Shown piece by piece: positions 58,154 to 64,000 of a DNA stretch of 64,000 nt. Each line of letters begins with the position of its first letter. The first letter of the stretch is position 1. Source of the stretch: Corylus avellana. Its lineage: Eukaryota > Streptophyta > Magnoliopsida > Fagales > Betulaceae. The notes below the pieces were generated by a model. The model searched no databases. It saw only the letters and a program-made list of their open reading frames with translations, and had not been told where the DNA came from. The translations under genes were made by a program, and so were the position numbers. The stretch spans positions 26,282,095 through 26,346,094 of the forward strand of contig NC_081544.1 in the NCBI RefSeq assembly GCF_901000735.1. Direction: 5' to 3'.

Positions 58154-58585
58154 CTATGAAAGAATTGTGTGGCATAAGATTTTTTGTTTACTAAAGTCAA
58201 TTAGAACCTGTATGCAATAACTAAAACTTTCTGTTAATTTTGCCAAAGCACCTAACTTTGTAGCATTGAGGTGTTTGCAATTCCTTATAACGTTAAAAGG
58301 TTGCATTTGCTGCCTATGTTCCTATGGCTTTCCCACCTCATCTCGGTTTATAAATAAGAGTGCTCTTGCAGGCCTCTTTGTGCTGTATATTTGGTTGACT
58401 CTTCTTCCTCCCCTTAAATGGTATCAATTCCATCACTTGTTTAATGAGAGAAGTAGCCATTTCTCCCAGAAGACAATTTTATTTCTTTCTTAAATTCTAC
58501 TAACACCCTCCCCGCTTTCTTCGCCAAAAGTGTCAAAATTTTAAACAGTTGTTCTGTGTTGAGGCAATATTGGGAAATTGAGCAG

Positions 58586-59304
58586 GTTACATATCCAAAT
58601 ATGATGGAGTTCTTTGAGAGTCTTGGAGTTGATATGGAAGCATCAGATATGTCATTTTCAGTGAGCTTAGACAAAGGCCAAGGTTATGAATGGGGGAGCC
58701 GAAATGGTTTGTCGAGTTTATTTGCACAGAAGATGAATGTGTTAAATCCGTCATTTTTGCAAATGCTTAGGGAAATCATAAAGTTCAAGCATGATGTCCT
58801 AAGGCAAGCCATTCTCTTTCAGACTTGAGACATGATTTTTTCTTGTTGAAGAAGAAAAATATATGACAGCACTTTCAAGAATGTCTTGAGAGAAAGAAAT
58901 GGAGATAGGGATAAAGCTGATTCTTTATATATTTATTGCAGTTATCTTGATGTGCTTGAGAACAACCCGGACATTGATCGCAATGAGACCTTGGGACAGT
59001 TCATCGAGTCACGGGGTTACTCTGAATTGTTTAAGAAAGCTTATCTTGTGAGACTCCTATTCCACTGTACTCTGTTACATCCTTATTAAGCCTTTTCAGT
59101 TAAATCTATAGATCATCATTTGTTACTTAAATGTCAATGAAAATGTTGCATTTTTATAGGTACCAGTATGTGGCTCAATTTGGTCCTGCCCTTCAGAAGG
59201 AGTTATGAGCTTTTCAGCTTTCTCTGTTCTTTCATTTTGCCGAAATCATCATCTACTTCAGGTATAAATTCTTTTTCCAGGAAAATTTGCAAGTTTGAGT
59301 ATGG

Positions 59305-59338
<34 letters not shown>

Positions 59339-62300
59339 TGTATAAACTAGAGGTATATGTGTTGTCTCTGTTTTTCTTTTTCTTTTTTTGCATTGGTAGG
59401 GTTATTTTCTGCATTTCTTGTCCAATGTATCAGCTACTGGAGTGCTCCATGTTAATTTTGGTTGTTTCTTGGTTTATGCTCTGTGCAGCTCCTTGGCCGC
59501 CCACAGTGGCTTACTGTCAGATGGCGTTCACATTGTTATGTGAAGAAGGTGCTGATTTGTGGTCTTTGGAAGAAATGGAATTGCTTAGTATATGACAGAT
59601 GTGGACTAATGTTGTTTGAAATTGATTTTTGGTGTTTTAATAAAAATTCAGGTCAGAGAAGTTCTGGAGAGCGAAGGTTGTCAAATTAGAACTCAAACTG
59701 AAGTACATTCAGTTTCAACAAATGATGAGGGTGAGCAGTTATTTTCATATCGTCACTAACTTCTTTTTCACTTTTATTACATTTGTACTTCAAATGATCA
59801 TGGAGTAAATGTTTTACTAATAATTGGTGACAACTTTTTGTATTCACATTCATTTGGTTAAGATTTCTTTATATATTTAGTCATTCATCTCAATGGGGAA
59901 AGAAACTCAGTAGAAGCTTAAATATGAAAACACATGGAAAATTGATTGAAACTTGATACAATTCAAAACATTGAATAAATTTAGGAGGTCCTAAGGGAAG
60001 CATATTCCAAAGTTGTTTCTGCATACCTCATAGAGATTGCAAGCTCAAATCAAATGTGACCAATACATCAGCTGGAATTAACATATCTCCGGACTAGGGT
60101 TGGTAGTCAGTTCCCTTCAGACTAGAGTAAAATCCAGAATCATTGGATATGACTCATATGAGTTAAAAGATTTTGGCTTCAGTCGAGAGGTATAGAAAGA
60201 AAATAGCTTAAATAATTTGTTTCCATGAACTACATATTTTCTCTATTGGAATCATGGTCCTTTTCTAATAACGAACTTTAGAGGACAATTCACAGGTTGC
60301 ATTGTAATGGATGGAGATGGTTCTGAAGAAATGTACAATGGTTGTATATTGGCTGTCCACGCCCCTGATTCTTTGAGAATATTAGGAGACCAAGCAACAT
60401 TTGATGAAATGAGAATACTTGGTGCCTTTCAATATGTCTATAGGTACATTCACTCATCTCTCTAATCACCTTGTACCCACATGGCTATGTCTCAAAAATG
60501 AAAACCCTTTTATCTCACTATGAATTGTTCTAATTTTTAAATTAATTATGGGCATGTAGGATGTATATTACCGTGTCCACTTGTGCTCTGTCTTAAAGGA
60601 TCTTATTGGAATTAAGCAATTCTTCTTTTAAGTTTTCATTTATTCGTTTTTTTCTTTTTGGTTCCTTCTTTTCTGTTTTTGTTTTTTTGTTTTTCTCTTT
60701 GGAAGATGGTGATTTCACTTTTCCAGCGTTTAAGATTTTCAACTGTAGAGAACCAAGTTAAAATGCAGAATCATTCTTTCACTTTCCATTGGCAGTGATA
60801 TTTTCCTTCATCGTGACAAAAGTTTAATGCCAAAAAATCAAGCAGCATGGAGTGCATGGAATTTTCTTGGAAGTACAGACAGTAAAGTATGTTTGACATA
60901 CTGGCTCAATGTGCTTCAGGTTAGTAACAACTTTCATTTGTGAAAAATTGTTAGTGTCAATTTCTGCATGTTGATCCTACTGGGGTTGGATTTCTGCTTC
61001 ACTTGCGCTTGAGCACATTAGAAATGCATAGAGCTGCAACTTATTTCCTTGTGGGTCATACTAATGGGTTAAGGCAGCTTGGGATTCTCCACAATAAGAA
61101 AATGATAATGAAAATTTCATTGCACGGCAAAGTCAAGAATGGAATACAAAAGAGAGATGACTTCTTAAAAAACTCTTTTTCTAGAAATTAGATGACCTAG
61201 AGCATACAATTGTTGAGACTCAATCATTAAGAACCCCCAATGGCAAGAGCTACTTTCTATTTTATGTACACATTGGTATAAGAATCCACTGTCATCAGGG
61301 GATAATATTACTTTTTTCCACATTAAAACAGAACTCCTCAGTCGGATGGGATATCCAAATTCATGGTAGGCTGGCAAATAAGAAGATATACTTTCAGAGA
61401 GAGTGAAAGGAAAGCCAATATATTACAATAAGCGTATTACTTTATCACTGCAAGTAATAAGCCAAAGAAATGAAACTTCTACAGCATTGCCAAATTGGGC
61501 TGTCTCCAAAAGAATATGTTTCTCAGTTGAAGTTTAATGCTCTAATTATATACCCTGGAATATTTGAGCTTGCAGAATATTGGTGAAACAAGACTACCTT
61601 TTCTTGTGACTCTCAACCCAGATCATACACCAAAACATTTCTTACTCAAGTGGTCAACTGCTCATCCAGTCCCATCCGTTGCTGCATCAAAAGCTTCGCT
61701 TGAGCTTGATCATATCCAAGGGAAGAGAGGAATTTGGTTTTGTGGGGCATACCAGGGTGAGTTTTCATGATATAGAAAAAAGACACATATATAGGCTCTG
61801 AAGTAACATATATTGCTTAAGAGTTGACCTTTTTCATATGTTTTAGAAATTTGGTTTAGCTTCACTCTTTTCCGATCATCTGAGTAATTGTGCTACATTT
61901 TTCAGGTTATGGCTTCCATGAGGATGGATTAAAGGTAGTGGCTATTGTTGATAATTACATTTTTCTACCGTCTATACTTTTCTTTCATGAATTATATAGT
62001 TGTCAGAATGCATCTTACAAGGTATTCTTCTTGGCAGGCTGGCATGGCTGCTGCACATAGTATGCTCGGAAAAAGTTGTGCTCTTTTGAGCGACCCGAAA
62101 CACATGGTACCTTCTTTCATAGAAACTGGAGCGCGCCTTTTTGTCACTAGATTCCTTGGATGTTATATATCTGCCGGAAGTTTAATGTGAGTTTACTACT
62201 CATAACGATAATTAGAGATCCTTTTAAGATTGTTCTGGCAGTTGTTTCCTCCTTGCAGTGATATAGAGGCCTTCTTCTAGGCTTGTAAGATTCTTCTATG

Positions 62301-63938
62301 TGTACGCCGAATATCATTCAATGTTAAATAGCATGTACCCTCTGTGATCTGGGTTCCAGATTTCTGTCTCCTGGTCTTAGCACTCATCTGTCTCCACAAC
62401 ATATTGTTCTGTTATTTTTTATGCAAAATAAAATTTAAATTTCATGGAGATTTGATCCACTGCATTGTGGTAATTGCAGTCTACTTGAGGACGGCGGCAC
62501 GGTATTTACCTTTGAAGGAACCAAGAAAAAATGTCATCTGAAAACTGTTTTGAGAGTTCATAGTCCCCAGTTTTACTGGAAGGTATGTGCTCCCAATTTA
62601 TATTGATATTTTTCATAACAATCACATGCCAAATTGTGTGATACAAAATACAAAATGATTTTGTTATATTGCAGAATATTCTCACCACCACTGACAAGCA
62701 CTATATTGCTTTGATCAGATAATGACACAGGCTGATTTAGGCCTTGCAGATGCATATATAAATGGAGATTTTTCTTTCGTTGATAAAAAAGAAGGTCTTT
62801 TAAATTTTTTTATGGTAAGATCAATTAATCTGAGTCTGCTCCATTTCTCCGAAAGCGAATATGAGGTATTTAATTACTCAGATATTGCCTTGCTCATTTA
62901 TTTCACAGATTCTTATTGCCAGCAGAGATGCAAGTTCGTCTATCTCAAAATTGAATAAGAAAAGGTAGATTGTGACTGGTAGACTGACTGGAATCATGGA
63001 TTCTGAAATTACTCATACTAATCTCCTCAATTGCATTACATTAAGCATTAATCTTTGTTGTCTTTAGGGGCTGGTGGACGCCATTGTTATTTACGGCTGG
63101 TATAACATCAGCAAAATATTTTTTTCAGCATGTTTCAAGGAAAAATACTCTTACACAAGCTCGCAGGAACGTCTCTCGTCATTATGACCTGGTATAAGAT
63201 TATGACCTGTAAATTTCATATCTTGATGTCTTTCAATAAGTCTAGAAGTACTGCTGATAGCCTTAGTAAATATAACTGTGTGAACATGTGTTTTTGGATC
63301 AACTTACCCATATGATGTGTTGTGAACATGTGTTTTTTGCATGAATAGTTTTGAAGTATGTAAAATCTATATATGCACAGATATATGCTTTCATGAAAGC
63401 ATGGGTGAGAAGGCAGTTTGGTTCAACTTGGAATATTAGAAAATAAGGGAGGATTCACAAAAGAAAGAAAAGAGAAATATAGCTTGAGTTATTCAGGAAT
63501 TATCTTAAAAAGTTCTTCAATGGTGGTCTTTCGGCTTTATTATTTCAAGCTTTTCCTGCATTGTAAAAAGTTCATATAGGTTATTGGGAGCAAGTATTTT
63601 TAGAAACTTTTATTAATTTTAGTTCACAGGAAGATGTAAATTAGGGTTTTCTCTTTATCATTTAACATTTATAACATCAATCGTGCAAGAGATTCTATTC
63701 TCTTTAGTTTCCCTTATGGTAAGTAGCCTGCCTACCCCATGAATTTGTAAAAGGTGATTGTGTTAAATGAGTTAAAATGTGTTCAGTTTGAGTTTGGATG
63801 TTTTCTTTTTCGCTGGATTTTAGTTTCCTCTTGTAACAGGCAGAAGCTTATGAGTTCTCTTTGTTATGTTGCTAGAGTAATGACCTTTTTGCTCTGTTCT
63901 TGGATGAAACAATGACATACTCCTGTGCTGTATTCAAG
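58586..63938 (+). CDS. Cyclopropane-fatty-acid synthase, copy 2 (exons 2-16, partial at both ends)
   Basis: Exons: 58586-58803, 58942-59047, 59160-59261, 59489-59548, 59652-59730, 60296-60443, 60796-60919, 61576-61756, 61906-61934, 62038-62186, 62480-62582, 62719-62814, 62909-62964, 63068-63191, 63876-63938. Exon 1 is absent because the contig begins in intron 1. Exons 13-16 start with MTQADLGLADAYINGDFSF and reach RRNVSRHYDLSNDLFALFLD then ETMTYSCAVFK, the entry to the SAM-dependent methyltransferase domain, which lies beyond the window. Differences from copy 1 are a handful of missense changes (for example KHDVL for KRDVL, LFKK for LFTK, ARLFV for ARLVV) with no frame damage. It most likely represents the other allele. 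Confidence 0.92.
59305..59330. repeat. (GT)n microsatellite, polymorphic between copies
   Basis: A run of GT units in intron 4 of copy 2. The matching place in copy 1 (about 54296-54312) is shorter and interrupted (GTGTGCGTGTGTGTATG). Confidence 0.88.
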
Positions 63939-64000
63939 GTCAGGATCAAAGCCATTCGATGATTTATGATCAAGCAAGCATAAATTTCTTCCATGTATTC
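63939..64000 (+). other. Start of CFA intron 16, cut by window end
   Basis: The donor GTCAGG follows exon 16. The remaining exons of the methyltransferase domain should lie to the right of the window. Confidence 0.7.

Noticed and set aside
1..64000. CRISPR arrays, operons, bacterial-type or viral systems
   Set aside because: No regularly spaced repeats, no prokaryotic gene layout and no intact virus-like coding region; all multi-copy sequence is explained by transposons, microsatellites or block duplication.

Overview
The window looks like nuclear DNA of a dicot plant, probably a woody rosid. It has AT-rich intergenic DNA, small GT-AG introns, many non-autonomous transposons, and plant-specific proteins (NPF5-type peptide transporters, a DUF810/MUN protein, a flavin-oxidoreductase/cyclopropane-fatty-acid-synthase fusion). 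The species cannot be named from the sequence. Four runs of exactly 100 N (53-152, 8460-8559, 48204-48303, 58054-58153) are scaffold joins of unknown size, so the window is five contig pieces. Two of the joins are flanked by duplicated sequence.

Layout. 153-8459: intergenic DNA, a solo Copia LTR (2375-2922), a 4.1 kb upstream region, and exons 1-2 of an NPF5.2/PTR3-like transporter cut by the gap. 8560-15261: a decayed Copia retrotransposon with LTRs, primer-binding site and polypurine tract. 15262-20798 repeats 2923-8459 at a constant offset of 12,339 bp with no difference I could find, but here the transporter continues to its stop (gene A, 19404-22935, 600 aa). 25381-28669: a diverged tandem paralogue (gene B, 597 aa). 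28670-34109: intergenic DNA with inverted-repeat MITEs and two TRIM elements. 34110-40046, minus strand: an intact five-exon DUF810/MUN gene (1020 aa). 40047-50334: a transposon-rich stretch with a gypsy-like solo LTR, a hAT element and an old Mutator-like element. 50335-58049: exons 1-12 of a cyclopropane-fatty-acid synthase gene. 58154-64000: a second, slightly diverged version of the same gene from inside intron 1 through exon 16, running off the window.

Reading of the whole. Both large duplications abut 100-N joins and look more like unmerged haplotypes (or overlapping contigs) than true tandem copies. If so, the real locus has two NPF genes, one DUF810 gene and one CFA synthase gene. The paired haplotypes are useful because they expose polymorphic insertions: solo LTR versus full-length element at one target site, a Mutator-like insertion with its empty site, and a deletion with templated filler DNA. 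The genes do not form a pathway: they are peptide transport, membrane trafficking and lipid modification. I found no evidence of a new multi-gene system. The most informative content is the transposon and structural-variation record.
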